Of a stretch of 64,000 nucleotides of DNA, positions 49,237-57,637 are shown in pieces. Source of the stretch: an uncultured Pseudomonas sp. (GTDB lineage: Bacteria; Pseudomonadota; Gammaproteobacteria; Pseudomonadales; Pseudomonadaceae); the NCBI RefSeq assembly GCF_946886105.1, contig NZ_CAMPHV010000020.1, positions 18,663 to 82,662 of the forward strand, written 5' to 3'. The first letter of the stretch is position 1. Every line of letters starts with the position of its first letter. Made by a program: the position numbers and the translations under genes. Under the pieces are notes generated by a model, which saw only the letters and a program-made list of their open reading frames with translations, did no database searches and had not been told where the DNA came from.

Positions 49237-50481
49237 ATGGACGCCGCTGTATCGCCGAGCGAAACGCTCGCTGCCATTTACCGGGACGAATCGCGGCGGG
49301 TGCTGGCGACCCTGATTCGCTTGCTGGGCGATTTCGACCTGGCCGAAGAAGCGTTGCACGAAGCCTTTCGTGCGGCGATGGAGCAATGGCCGCGCGACGG
49401 CGTGCCGGCCAACCCGCGGGCCTGGCTGGTGTCGGCGGGGCGCTTCAAGGCGATCGACGGCCTGCGTCGCCAGGCGCGCTTCGAGCCGCTCGACGAGCGT
49501 CTGGCGCAGACCATAGCCGCCGACAATGAACCCGTGTGGGACGGCGACAGCGTCGAGGACGACCGCCTGCGGCTGATCTTCACCTGCTGCCACCCGGCAC
49601 TGGCCGCCGATGCCCAGGTGGCCCTGACCCTGCGCGAAATCTGCGACCTCAGCACCGAGGATATCGCCCACGCCTTTCTCGCCAGCCCGAGCACCGTTGC
49701 CCAGCGCATCGTGCGCGCCAAGGGCAAGATCCGCGATGCCGGTATCCCCTATGAAGTCCCCGGTCGCGGCGAATTGGCCGAGCGCCTGGAAGCGGTGTTG
49801 CGGGTGATCTACCTGGTATTCAACGAAGGTTATTTCGCCAGTTCCGGCGATTCGCTGACCCGCAGCCATCTGTCCAGCGAGGCGATTCGCCTGGGCCGAC
49901 TGCTCGCCGAGTTGCTGCCCGAACCCGAGGTGCTCGGCCTGCTGGCGCTGATGCTGCTGCACGAATCGCGGCGCCCGGCGCGCACCTCGGCCAGCGGCGA
50001 GCCGGTGTTGCTGGAAGCCCAGGACCGTTCGCTATGGTCCGCCGAGTTGATTGCCGAAGGCGAGGCGCTGGTGTTGCAGGCACTGCGCTCACGGCGCTTC
50101 GGCCCCTATAGCCTGCAGGCCGCGATCGCCGCGGTGCATGCCGAGGCGCCGAGCATGGAGGCCACCGACTGGGCGCAGATCGTCGGGCTCTACGATGCGC
50201 TTCTGGGTTTCACCCCCTCGCCGGTGATCGAACTCAATCGCGCGGTCGCACTGGCCATGCGCGATGGTCCCCAGGCCGGGCTGGCGCTGATCGAAGAACT
50301 GCTCGGGCGCGGCGAACTGGCCGACTACCACCTGGCCCATGCCGCCCGCGCCGACTTGCATCGGCGCCTGGGTCAACACGCCGCCGCACGCGATGCCTAT
50401 CAGCGCGCCTTGCAGTTGGCCCAGCAAGGGCCGGATCGGCAGTTTCTCGAGCAGCGCTTGCAGGCATTGAACGACGCTTGA
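49237..50481 (+). CDS. ECF sigma factor with TPR-like C-terminal extension (ECF42-like)
   Basis: 414 residues. Sigma region 2 lies in the first 85 residues (IRLLGDFDLAEEALHEAFRA) and region 4 around residues 115-170 (LREICDLSTEDIAHAFLASP). A long C-terminal helical extension with repeat-like pairs (AIAAVHAEAPSMEATDWAQI, VALAMRDGPQAGLALIEELL) takes up the rest. This layout and the adjacent DGPF/YCII gene are the hallmark of the ECF42 group, in which the extension replaces an anti-sigma factor. AAGGA precedes the ATG. Confidence 0.87.
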   Translation: MDAAVSPSETLAAIYRDESRRVLATLIRLLGDFDLAEEALHEAFRAAMEQWPRDGVPANPRAWLVSAGRFKAIDGLRRQARFEPLDERLAQTIAADNEPVWDGDSVEDDRLRLIFTCCHPALAADAQVALTLREICDLSTEDIAHAFLASPSTVAQRIVRAKGKIRDAGIPYEVPGRGELAERLEAVLRVIYLVFNEGYFASSGDSLTRSHLSSEAIRLGRLLAELLPEPEVLGLLALMLLHESRRPARTSASGEPVLLEAQDRSLWSAELIAEGEALVLQALRSRRFGPYSLQAAIAAVHAEAPSMEATDWAQIVGLYDALLGFTPSPVIELNRAVALAMRDGPQAGLALIEELLGRGELADYHLAHAARADLHRRLGQHAAARDAYQRALQLAQQGPDRQFLEQRLQALNDA

Positions 50482-50498
50482 TCGGTGGGCTTCTCACT

Positions 50499-50573
50499 TC
50501 GCGGCTAAAGCGGAGTGCCGCCCAGCCCCTCCCACAGGACTGGCTGTGATCGTGGGAGGGGCTTTAGCCGCGA
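50499..50573. repeat. GTGGGAGGGGCTTTAGCC repeat doublet, copy 3
   Basis: Begins TCGCGGCTAAAGCGG and ends GGGGCTTTAGCCGCGA, the inverse arrangement of copies 1 and 2. It separates the sigma factor gene from the DGPF operon promoter. Confidence 0.8.
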
Positions 50574-50630
50574 CTTTTTCCAGGTCGATTCATGCTCTTG
50601 ATCGGCCATGAAAAATATTTTCAGCGCCGC

Positions 50631-50657
50631 TGTCGATTTGTCGCACGGTCGCGCGAC
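50631..50657 (+). promoter_or_regulatory. Candidate ECF42-type promoter of the DGPF operon
   Basis: TGTCGA (50631-50636) and CGAC (50654-50657) are 17 bases apart. They lie 46 bases before the DGPF gene's start, where the operon's own promoter is expected. The pattern is unlike sigma-70 and resembles the TGTCGA-type -35 I recall for ECF42 targets. The match is a hypothesis from position and sequence. Confidence 0.45.
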
Positions 50658-50703
50658 TAGTGTTTACCCACCGCGAAAAACGCGAGTACGCCTGGAGGAC
50701 ACC

Positions 50704-51048
50704 ATGAAATACCTATGCCTGGTCTACAGCGACGAAAAGCTGCTGCACGACTCCCCCGATAGCCCGCGGGACGAGGAGTGTCACGCCTATGCCGAGTCCG
50801 TGCAGCAAAGCGGGCGCATGCTCGCCGCCGAGGCATTGCAGCCGGTGGAGACGGCGACCACGGTGCGCCTGCGCGGCGGCAAATTGACCATCACCGACGG
50901 CCCCTTCGCCGAGACCAAGGAGCAACTGGCCGGCTTCTACCTGATCGAGGCACGCGACCTTAACGAGGCGCTGCAGGTCGCCGGCAAGATTCCGGCGGCG
51001 CGGGTCGGCAGCGTCGAAGTAAGGCCGGTACGCCAGCTGGATGTTTGA
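50704..51048 (+). CDS. DGPF/YCII-related protein
   Basis: 114 residues with the YCII fold and the diagnostic DGPF motif in KLTITDGPFAETKEQLAGF. The proteins are small, dimeric and of unknown activity. They are the standard partner of ECF42 sigma factors. GGAGGA lies before ATG 50704. An open frame of 32 codons upstream runs through the candidate promoter and is not coding. Confidence 0.88.
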   Translation: MKYLCLVYSDEKLLHDSPDSPRDEECHAYAESVQQSGRMLAAEALQPVETATTVRLRGGKLTITDGPFAETKEQLAGFYLIEARDLNEALQVAGKIPAARVGSVEVRPVRQLDV

Positions 51049-51085
51049 ACAAACCCTAGCAACCCATTAGCCGGGAGTTCACGCC

Positions 51086-51877
51086 ATGAACCGCAATGAC
51101 TACCCATTACCCCGTATTGCCAGCCGCGAAGGGTGGCTGCTGGCGCGCAAAGCGCTGCTGGAAAAAGAGAAGGCTCTGACCCGCCAACGCGACGCCCTGA
51201 ATGCCGAACGCCGGCAGCTGCCGATGGTGGCGGTGGAGCAGGATTACCGCTTTGCCGGGCCGCAAGGCGAGGTGCGTCTGCTCGACCTGTTCGAGGGCCG
51301 CCGGCAACTGATCGTCTACCACTTCATGTACCACAGCGACCGCGGCGAGGGCTGCGACGGTTGTTCCTGCCTGGTCGACAATATCGGCCACCAGGCCCAC
51401 CTGCATGCCCGCGACACCACCCTGGTGCTGGTTTCCCGTGCGCCCCTGGCCGAGCTGGAGGCATTCAAAGCGCGCATGGGCTGGACGCTGCCCTGGTATT
51501 CCTCGTTCGGCAGCAGCTTCAACTACGACTACCACGCCACCACCGACGAGCGCGTCGCCCCGGTCGAGTACAACTACCGCGACAAGGCCGAACTGGAACG
51601 CCTGGGCCTGACTTATCACGTGCAGGGCGAGCAGCCTGGCGTCAGCGTATTCCTGCGTGACGGCGAGCGGGTCTACCACAGCTACTCCTGCTACGCGCGA
51701 GGCCTGGAACAGCTGATGAGCAGCTTTTACTTCCTCGATATGACCCCATTCGGCCGCGGCGAAGGCTGGGACGGTATGCCCGACCTGGACGGCAAGGGCA
51801 AGTACTGGACCCGCCTGCACGATGAGTACGAACAAGTGGCGGCCGCGCCCAGCTGTTGCGCCGCCAACCAAGCCTGA
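51086..51877 (+). CDS. DUF899 thioredoxin-like protein
   Basis: 263 residues of the DUF899 family, with the fold of thioredoxin/AhpC-like proteins. Recognisable parts are YHFMYHSDRGEGCDGCSCLV (clustered cysteines), LVLVSRAPLAELEAFKARMG and WYSSFGSSFNYDYHATTDE. The function is unknown, perhaps redox-related. Second gene of the sigma-factor-controlled set, 37 bases after the DGPF gene, with GGGAG before the ATG. Confidence 0.88.
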   Translation: MNRNDYPLPRIASREGWLLARKALLEKEKALTRQRDALNAERRQLPMVAVEQDYRFAGPQGEVRLLDLFEGRRQLIVYHFMYHSDRGEGCDGCSCLVDNIGHQAHLHARDTTLVLVSRAPLAELEAFKARMGWTLPWYSSFGSSFNYDYHATTDERVAPVEYNYRDKAELERLGLTYHVQGEQPGVSVFLRDGERVYHSYSCYARGLEQLMSSFYFLDMTPFGRGEGWDGMPDLDGKGKYWTRLHDEYEQVAAAPSCCAANQA

Positions 51878-51912
51878 ACCACCCGTAACGCCAACGAAAT
51901 CGGAGAACGACA

Positions 51913-52347
51913 ATGATCATCGAGACCCCACAAAACCAGATCAAACAGACCATCGACAGCTGGGCGCAAGCCGCGCGCAGCAAGGATGTCCAGCGCATCA
52001 TCAGCCACTACAGCGAGGATGTGGTCGCCTACGACGCTATCGGCCCGCTACGTTTCGTCGGCCGCGATGCCTACCAGGCCCACTGGCAAGCCTGCATGGA
52101 AATGTGCTCGGGCGAGGGCATGTTCGAGGTGCACGAGCCGAGCGTTATGGTCGGCGACGATTTGGCCGTGGCGCATTACCTGTTCCATTGCGGCGGCACC
52201 GACGACAAAGGGCAAATGCAGAGCTGCTGGATGCGCGTCACTCAATGCTTTCGCAAGCAGGGCGAGAAGTGGCTGATCGCCCACGAGCATTTTTCCATGC
52301 CCAGCGATATGGAAACCGGCAAGACGCTGTCTGACCTGACGCCTTGA
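51913..52347 (+). CDS. SnoaL-like/YybH-type polyketide cyclase-fold protein
   Basis: 144 residues, NTF2-like. WAQAARSKDVQRIISHYSEDV and RFVGRDAYQAHWQACM are typical for the small YybH/SgcJ-type stress-linked family, with several His and Trp residues lining a pocket. The substrate is unknown. Third gene of the sigma-factor operon, with GGAG before the ATG. Confidence 0.82.
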   Translation: MIIETPQNQIKQTIDSWAQAARSKDVQRIISHYSEDVVAYDAIGPLRFVGRDAYQAHWQACMEMCSGEGMFEVHEPSVMVGDDLAVAHYLFHCGGTDDKGQMQSCWMRVTQCFRKQGEKWLIAHEHFSMPSDMETGKTLSDLTP

Positions 52348-52392
52348 GCGGCGCAGGCGCGAATCGACGATTAACCCAAGGAGATCGACCCC

Positions 52393-52929
52393 ATGTTTGG
52401 CTATCTAGCTATCGCAGTACTGATCGGTATCGGCGCGCTGGCGCTGCTGATCGCCCGGCAGCCCGAGCGCTTCAGCGTCGAGCGCTCGATTAGCGTGGCG
52501 GCACCGCCGGGCGAGGTATTCGCCCAGGTCAACGACCTGCACAACTGGGAGCAATGGTCGCCCTGGGCCAAACGCGACCCGGATATGCGCAAGGTCTACG
52601 AGGGACCAGCCGCCGGGGTTGGCGCGGTCTACCGCTGGAGCGGCAACAAGCAAGTGGGAGAGGGCAGCAACCGCATAGTCGAAAGCCGGCCGGGCGAGCT
52701 GATCCGCATGCAGCTGGAGTTTCTCCGGCCCTTTCAGGCGAGCAACGAGGTGTTGTTCCGCTTCGTGCCCGAAGGCTCGGGCACCCGGGTGAGCTGGACC
52801 ATGAGCGGGCGCAACAGCTTCATCAGCAAGGCCGTGCATCTGGTCATGGACATGGACAAGATGTGCGGCGGCGACTTCGAACTGGGCTTGGCGCAACTTA
52901 AGGCCATCAGCGAAGCGCCTAGCACCTAG
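52393..52929 (+). CDS. SRPBCC (polyketide cyclase/START-like) membrane-anchored protein
   Basis: 178 residues. An N-terminal membrane anchor (MFGYLAIAVLIGIGALALLI) is followed by an SRPBCC domain with RSISVAAPPGEVFAQVNDLH and FVPEGSGTRVSWTMSGRNSF. Such domains bind hydrophobic ligands. AAGGAG is well placed before the ATG. Last gene of the presumed ECF42 regulon, so it may act with the other small ligand-binding proteins. Confidence 0.84.
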   Translation: MFGYLAIAVLIGIGALALLIARQPERFSVERSISVAAPPGEVFAQVNDLHNWEQWSPWAKRDPDMRKVYEGPAAGVGAVYRWSGNKQVGEGSNRIVESRPGELIRMQLEFLRPFQASNEVLFRFVPEGSGTRVSWTMSGRNSFISKAVHLVMDMDKMCGGDFELGLAQLKAISEAPST

Positions 52930-52933
52930 CAGT

Positions 52934-53036
52934 GTAGGTAGGTTGGCGCTGAGCGCAGCGAAGCCGATCGCGGCCCGGCCCAACAATGCTGATAGGCGGG
53001 GAGGAGTAGGGCGGACAGACCAAAGGCTTGTCCGCC
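52934..53036. repeat. GTAGGTTGG repeat and terminator-like hairpin
   Basis: A GTAGG...TTGGCGCTGAGCGCAGCG repeat ending CCCAACAA (52934-52985) is followed by an 8-bp stem (GGCGGACA at 53010-53017 with 53029-53036). It lies between the convergent SRPBCC and Sel1 genes. No clear U tract is present. Confidence 0.5.
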
Positions 53037-53041
53037 GTCCA

Positions 53042-53590
53042 TCAAGGCAAATTGCCCAAGGCCTCGCAACTGATCGGATAACGTTGTTCGCAGGCGCTTT
53101 GGTACAGGCGCTTGGCCTGGCCGGGGTCGCGCGGCACGCCGTATTCGCCTTTCAGGTAGAGGTTGCCGAGGATGTGCTGGGCCATCGGGTTGCCGGCGGC
53201 CGCGGACTGGTTGAGGTACTTGAGCATGGCCTTCTGGTTAGCGAAGTCGGGGTTGTCGCGGCCGGTATAGAGGTAGGCCAGGCTGACCGCGGCCATCGGG
53301 TGGCCCTTGTCCGCGGCCTGTTTCCACCAGTATTCGGCCTGTTGCAGGTTCTTCTCCGGCTTGCCGACGAAATAGAAACTGCCGAGCTGGAATTGGCTCT
53401 CGAGATCGCCACGCTCGGCCTGACTGACCAGCTTCGCCCGGGCGGCGGCCTCGTCCCCGGCCTGGGGTTGCTGGCTCGGCGGCGTAGTTCCCGGGTCGCT
53501 GTCCGGTGTGTGGCTGACACAGCCGGCGAGGGCCAGCAGTGCGCCAATCAGTGCGGCGTACTGCCAGGCCGTTCTTCGAGTATTGCTCAT
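53042..53590 (-). CDS. Sel1-repeat lipoprotein
   Basis: 182 residues. Signal peptide with lipobox LLALAGC, so the mature protein is anchored at Cys 23 or near it. Three to four Sel1-like (SLR) helical pairs follow (LESQFQLGSFYFVGKPEKNL, KGHPMAAVSLAYLYTGRDN, GNPMAQHILGNLYLKGEYG). Such proteins mediate protein-protein contacts. The partner is unknown and it stands alone. Confidence 0.83.
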   Translation of the reverse strand: MSNTRRTAWQYAALIGALLALAGCVSHTPDSDPGTTPPSQQPQAGDEAAARAKLVSQAERGDLESQFQLGSFYFVGKPEKNLQQAEYWWKQAADKGHPMAAVSLAYLYTGRDNPDFANQKAMLKYLNQSAAAGNPMAQHILGNLYLKGEYGVPRDPGQAKRLYQSACEQRYPISCEALGNLP

Positions 53591-53844
53591 AGTCGTTCCC
53601 TGCTATTGGCGGATGGCTGGCGTCCAGAGCATCGGGTCGTCAGGTCCCGTGCCGCTCTGGCATAAACGTACTGCTTATTCGTTGCGACGGCCATGTCGGC
53701 ATAGTGCATCGTGATTGTTGAACAGCAAAAGACCTTAAGGATGCCCGCGAGTTGCGAGGCGTCCGGGCTTTCTCGCAGACGTTTTATCCGGGCCGCGAAC
53801 CTGCGATTCTTGCAGGCGATGCAGCACCAGGCCAAGGAGCCCTT

Positions 53845-54975
53845 ATGGACATAAGCAGCAATTTCGACAGCGGCAATATCGAGGTGATCGACGCCAGCGA
53901 CCCACAGCGGGTGTTGCTGGCCATGCGCGCGGATCTCAAGAGTTACCACTTCCAGTGGTTTCATTTCAAAGTCGAGAATCTGATTCCCGGCCAGCGTTAC
54001 GGTTTCAGCCTGACCAATGCCGGCCAATCCGCCTATAGCCACGCCTGGACGGGGTATAACGCGGTCGCGTCCTACGACCAGGTCGACTGGTTTCGCGTAC
54101 CCAGCCGTTTCGAGGATGGCGCGCTCGACTTCGCCATCGAGCCGAGTGCGAGCCAAGTCTGGTTCGCCTATTTCGAGCCCTACAGCCGCGCGCGGCATGA
54201 CTGGCTGATCGAGCAGGCCCTGAGCCGCGCCGGCGCCGAACTGTTCGCCTGCGGCAAAAGTATCGAAGGCCGCGATATCCAGTTGCTGCGCATCAGCCGC
54301 AACCCCCAGGCGCAGCGCAAGATCTGGATCATCGCCCAGCAGCACCCCGGCGAGCATATGGCCGAGTGGTTTATCGAAGGGCTGATCGAGCGCCTGCAGA
54401 ACCGCGATGACGCCGAGCTCAATGCCCTGTTGCAACACGCCGATCTTTACCTGGTGCCGAATATGAACCCGGACGGCGCCTTTCGCGGCCACCTGCGCAC
54501 CAACGCCGCCGGCAAGGATCTCAATCGGGCCTGGCAGTCGGCCAGCGCGACGGAAACCCCCGAGGTGTATTTCGTCCAGCAGCAGATGCGCAAGGTTGGC
54601 GTCGACCTGTTTCTCGATATCCACGGCGACGAAGAAATTCCCCATGTATTCACCGCCGGCTGCGAAGGCAACCCCGGTTACGGCAAACGCCTGGAGCAGC
54701 TGGAAAGCGAGTTCCGCAGCCGCCTGGTGGCCATCGGCGCCGAGTTCCAGACGGTGTTCGGCTACCCCCATGACGCCCCCGGCCAAGCCAACACCACCCT
54801 GGCCTGCAACGCGGTCGGCCTGGAGTTCGATTGCCTGTCGTTCACCATCGAAATGCCGTTCAAGGACCACGACGACCACCCTGATCCGCACACCGGCTGG
54901 AACGGCAAGCGCTCGATGCGCTTGGGCAAGGATGTGTTGAGCGTGGTCGCTGCGATGGTGCAGGGGTTGCGCTAA
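53845..54975 (+). CDS. M14-type (AGBL4-like) zinc carboxypeptidase
   Basis: 376 residues. An N-terminal beta-rich domain (FNSGNIEV... style, WFHFKVENLIPGQRYGFSL) is followed by the peptidase. Zinc ligands are H and E in AQQHPGEHMAEWFIEGL and the later H in FLDIHGDEEIPH. The catalytic Glu is in LSFTIEMPFKDHDD. This layout is that of bacterial relatives of cytosolic deglutamylases, so a peptide or protein tail is the likely substrate. No signal peptide is seen. AAGGAG lies before ATG 53845. Confidence 0.88.
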   Translation: MDISSNFDSGNIEVIDASDPQRVLLAMRADLKSYHFQWFHFKVENLIPGQRYGFSLTNAGQSAYSHAWTGYNAVASYDQVDWFRVPSRFEDGALDFAIEPSASQVWFAYFEPYSRARHDWLIEQALSRAGAELFACGKSIEGRDIQLLRISRNPQAQRKIWIIAQQHPGEHMAEWFIEGLIERLQNRDDAELNALLQHADLYLVPNMNPDGAFRGHLRTNAAGKDLNRAWQSASATETPEVYFVQQQMRKVGVDLFLDIHGDEEIPHVFTAGCEGNPGYGKRLEQLESEFRSRLVAIGAEFQTVFGYPHDAPGQANTTLACNAVGLEFDCLSFTIEMPFKDHDDHPDPHTGWNGKRSMRLGKDVLSVVAAMVQGLR

Positions 54976-55159
54976 ACCGGTAGCGAATGCGCGGGCGTTC
55001 GGGGGAAATACCTTGCAACCTCTGTGCAGTTGAGCTGCACCCCCTTGCTGGATAGATTGGCGCGCCAAGGCCAGTGGCTAGCCAGGCGCGCTCGGTCGCG
55101 CGCCCATGGCATGTGCCAAGCCATATGATGGCGACCCTTTTTACCTGGAGTGCTACCCG

Positions 55160-55486
55160 ATGAAATCCGTTATTTCGATCCCGGCCCTGTTAGGCATGGC
55201 GGTGCTCTTTGCCAGCCTGCTCGGCTGCGACGCGGCAGAACAGTCGGCGCAGAAACTGGCGGAAAAAGCCGAGCAGGCGGTGCAGGAAGTCGCGCGCGAA
55301 GCGATCAGCGATACCGTGAAGGAGCTCAATAAGCAGGTCGACCAGATCCAGCAGTCGACCGATGAGTTGCTCGGTGAGCCCGAGCAGGAGCCGGCACCGC
55401 GAGCACCGGCGCCGAGTAAGCCGGCCGAACAAGCCACACCGGGCACGCAAAACGACCTGTCGGCGGCAGATAGCATCGAAACCTGA
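55160..55486 (+). CDS. Small coiled-coil lipoprotein of unknown function
   Basis: 108 residues. The signal peptide ends in SLLGC, a lipobox, so the mature part begins CDAAEQSAQKLAEKAEQA. This is an Ala/Glu/Gln heptad-like coiled coil of about 50 residues, then a Pro-rich tail with PAPRAPAPSKPAEQATP. No named family is recognised. GGAG precedes the ATG. An 18-codon upstream extension in the same frame is not needed. Confidence 0.65.
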   Translation: MKSVISIPALLGMAVLFASLLGCDAAEQSAQKLAEKAEQAVQEVAREAISDTVKELNKQVDQIQQSTDELLGEPEQEPAPRAPAPSKPAEQATPGTQNDLSAADSIET

Positions 55487-55551
55487 TGGCTGCCAGCGAT
55501 TGAGTCAGTGCTGAGCTGACAAGGTAAACAGGCCTGTCGCAAGGGCGTAAC

Positions 55552-55653
55552 GCCGTTCACTTACGCCAAGTGAGCCGCGTTTTTTGTAGCCCGGATGAAA
55601 TCCGGGGGCAGTCCGGCGTCTGAAAAACCGCTCCCGGATTGCATCCAGGCTAC
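55552..55653. repeat. REP doublet with conserved 5' part (copy of 7527-7632)
   Basis: CGCCGTTCACTTACGCC runs into a T-rich stretch and then two inverted REP units from GTAGCCCGGATGAAATCC (55586) to ATCCAGGCTAC (55653). It matches the block near 7.6 kb over about 105 bases, at roughly 85 per cent by eye. Confidence 0.75.
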
Positions 55654-55695
55654 GCGCCGCCCGATCCACGCATCAGCTGGCACGAACGGGCGCCA

Positions 55696-56109
55696 CTACA
55701 CTGTGGGCAGTTCGATCCAGGGTTGCGGCTGGTCAAGCGCAACCTCCAGCGGTTCTTCGTCGTAAGGCCCGAGGGAGAAGCGGATTGCATCGGGAATCAT
55801 GATCGCCACTGCGCCAGCGAACCCGTCCGCGCTGGCATTGGGGTAGTGCAAGTAAGCCTGCCGCTCGGTGTCGATGAGATAGCTTTGCAGGTTCTCCAGG
55901 GTCACCGACCAGAAGCGCTGGTCGGCCGACAGGAAGGCATAACGCAAAGACGGTGGATCGCCGACAGGCGCACCGATACGCGCGAGCAGCGGTAGCACCG
56001 GCGCGTAGCCCGGCACGGCTTCACGCGCAACACTCGGTTGCGCCGGGATTGTCGGAATTGTCGGGGGCGGCCGGCGGAACCAGCACAGGGTGCGGCTTAT
56101 CCAGTTCAT
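55696..56109 (-). CDS. Hypothetical protein, no family recognised
   Basis: 137 residues: MNWISRTLCWFRRPPPTIPT, then a Pro/Val-rich stretch and a compact C-terminal part with WSVTLENLQSYLIDTERQAY and PYDEEPLEVALDQPQPW. The N-terminal tail is basic and aromatic. There is no signal peptide or clear membrane segment. A long palindrome lies 26 bases upstream of the start. Coding is supported by length and composition only. Confidence 0.5.
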   Translation of the reverse strand: MNWISRTLCWFRRPPPTIPTIPAQPSVAREAVPGYAPVLPLLARIGAPVGDPPSLRYAFLSADQRFWSVTLENLQSYLIDTERQAYLHYPNASADGFAGAVAIMIPDAIRFSLGPYDEEPLEVALDQPQPWIELPTV

Positions 56110-56134
56110 CGATTTATCGGCGTTCCAGGCGGGG

Positions 56135-56193
56135 CACTAGGGTCTGTTGCCGTTTCAGCGCAAGCCGCGATGAAACGGCAACAGACCCTAGTG
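56135..56193. repeat. 59-base palindromic element
   Basis: A perfect 23-bp inverted repeat (56135-56157 with 56171-56193, starting CACTAGGGTCTGTTGCCG) with a 13-base loop. It has no U tract. It may be a small mobile or REP-like hairpin, placed just upstream of the hypothetical gene at 56109. Confidence 0.6.
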
Positions 56194-56320
56194 TAGGGGA
56201 TCCGAAGCCTTAGGGTGCGCCGTGCGCACGGTGCCCCATTGCCCGGAGCAGTAAGCGCGTGTGCTCTGTTACCGGTCACGCCTCCTGAAGGTCTGGCCGC
56301 GCAAATCGTGCAACAAAAAA

Positions 56321-56340
56321 AGCCCGTCACAGGACGGGCT
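56321..56340 (-). terminator. Rho-independent terminator of the oprD-type gene
   Basis: An 8-bp stem AGCCCGTC/GACGGGCT with loop ACAG, preceded on the plus strand by seven A, so the leftward transcript ends in a U tract. It lies 52 bases beyond the porin stop codon. Confidence 0.8.
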
Positions 56341-56392
56341 GAAAGTGCCGTTACACACATGGAGAAAACGATGCAGCGGGCGTTGCCTGGTA

Positions 56393-57637
56393 CTAGAGCA
56401 GCGACAACGGGTAGTTGATGATCAGGCGGTTTTCGTCGAACTCGTTCGTGCTGTAGTCGCGGCGGATGCTCGCGTTACGCCACTTCACATTGAGGTTCTT
56501 GAAGGTGCCGCTCTGCACGGTGTAGGCCAGCTCGGTTTCGCGGCCCCATTCCTTGCCGTCGGTGGTGGCGCCGACGTGGATGTTGTCGCCGCTGATGTAG
56601 CGGTTCATCAGGGTCAGCCCGGGCACGCCCAGCGCGGTGAAGTTGTAGTCATGACGTAGCTGCCAGGAGCGTTCGCCGGCGTTGTCGTAGCTGGAGTTGA
56701 AGCTGTCGTTGCCCAGGCTGCCGCCGCTGGTGCCGTTGACGCGCATCCAGCCGGTGTCGCCGCTGACTTTCTGCAGGCCGACATAGAAGGTGTTGCCGCC
56801 GAACTTGGCGGAAAACAGGCCGGACCAGGTCCGGTTGTCCAGCTCGCCGGCCAGTTCGCTGCCGTCTTCGTTGCCGCGGAAGTAGCCGAGGTTGGCGCCC
56901 AACGTCCAGTCGCCGATGGGCTGGCTGTGCGATAGCTGCAGGTATTGCTGGTTGTAGATGTCCTGCAGCTCGGCATTCCACAGGCCAACCAGGGTGCGGT
57001 TGTCATTGAAGCGGTACTCGCCGCCGACGAAGTTGAAACGATCCGAGCTGGCGCCGCCGAAGGTCATATCCTCCATGCTGGCGTCGTTACGCATGCTGTT
57101 CTGGCGGAACTGGCCGCCGTACAGGCTCAGGCCGTCGATTTCCATGGAGGTTAATTGCGCGCCCTGGAAGGTCTGCGGCAGTGAGCGGCCATCGTCCGAG
57201 CGCAGAATCGGCAGCACCGCCATCCATTCGCCGACCTTTAGCTCGGTTTTCGACACCTTGGCCTTGGCGGCCACGGCCAGGCGGCCATAGTTGTCGGCCG
57301 GGCGGCCATCGTCATGAATCGGCAGCAGGCCGGTGTTGCGCGTGCCCTTGCCGCCGTCGAGCTTGAATGCGCTCATGCCCAGCACGTCCAGGCCGAAACC
57401 GACGGTGCCTTGGCTAAAGCCGGAGCGGGCGTCGAGGATAAAACTCTGGGTCCATTCCTCGGCTTTGCCCTGGGAGAAATCCGGGTCGACGAAGTTGCGG
57501 TTGATATAAAAGTTGCGCAGGCCAAGGGTGACCTTGGCGTCTTCGGCGAAGCCTGCGGCCTGGCTGCTGAGCGGCAGGGCGAGGGCCATGCTGCCGGCGC
57601 CGATCAGGGCCAGGGAAAGGGCGTTGCGTGCAGTCAT
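56393..57637 (-). CDS. OprD-family outer-membrane porin
   Basis: 414 residues. A signal peptide is cleaved after SSQA near residue 29. The mature part is an 18-stranded OprD-type barrel with GLRNFYINRNFVDPDFSQG at its start and WQLRHDYNFTALGVPGLTLM near its end, typical of Occ channels for small carboxylates and amino acids. The promoter about 270 bases upstream carries the same operator as the uronate genes, so its likely substrate is a uronate or aldarate. That functional link is inference. Confidence 0.9.
   Translation of the reverse strand: MTARNALSLALIGAGSMALALPLSSQAAGFAEDAKVTLGLRNFYINRNFVDPDFSQGKAEEWTQSFILDARSGFSQGTVGFGLDVLGMSAFKLDGGKGTRNTGLLPIHDDGRPADNYGRLAVAAKAKVSKTELKVGEWMAVLPILRSDDGRSLPQTFQGAQLTSMEIDGLSLYGGQFRQNSMRNDASMEDMTFGGASSDRFNFVGGEYRFNDNRTLVGLWNAELQDIYNQQYLQLSHSQPIGDWTLGANLGYFRGNEDGSELAGELDNRTWSGLFSAKFGGNTFYVGLQKVSGDTGWMRVNGTSGGSLGNDSFNSSYDNAGERSWQLRHDYNFTALGVPGLTLMNRYISGDNIHVGATTDGKEWGRETELAYTVQSGTFKNLNVKWRNASIRRDYSTNEFDENRLIINYPLSLL

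Noticed and set aside
47377..49962. Very long minus-strand open frame opposite garD and the sigma factor gene
   Set aside because: Its sequence is Gly/Ala/Arg/Gln-rich without any domain, and it is the antisense shadow of two well-identified genes in GC-rich DNA.
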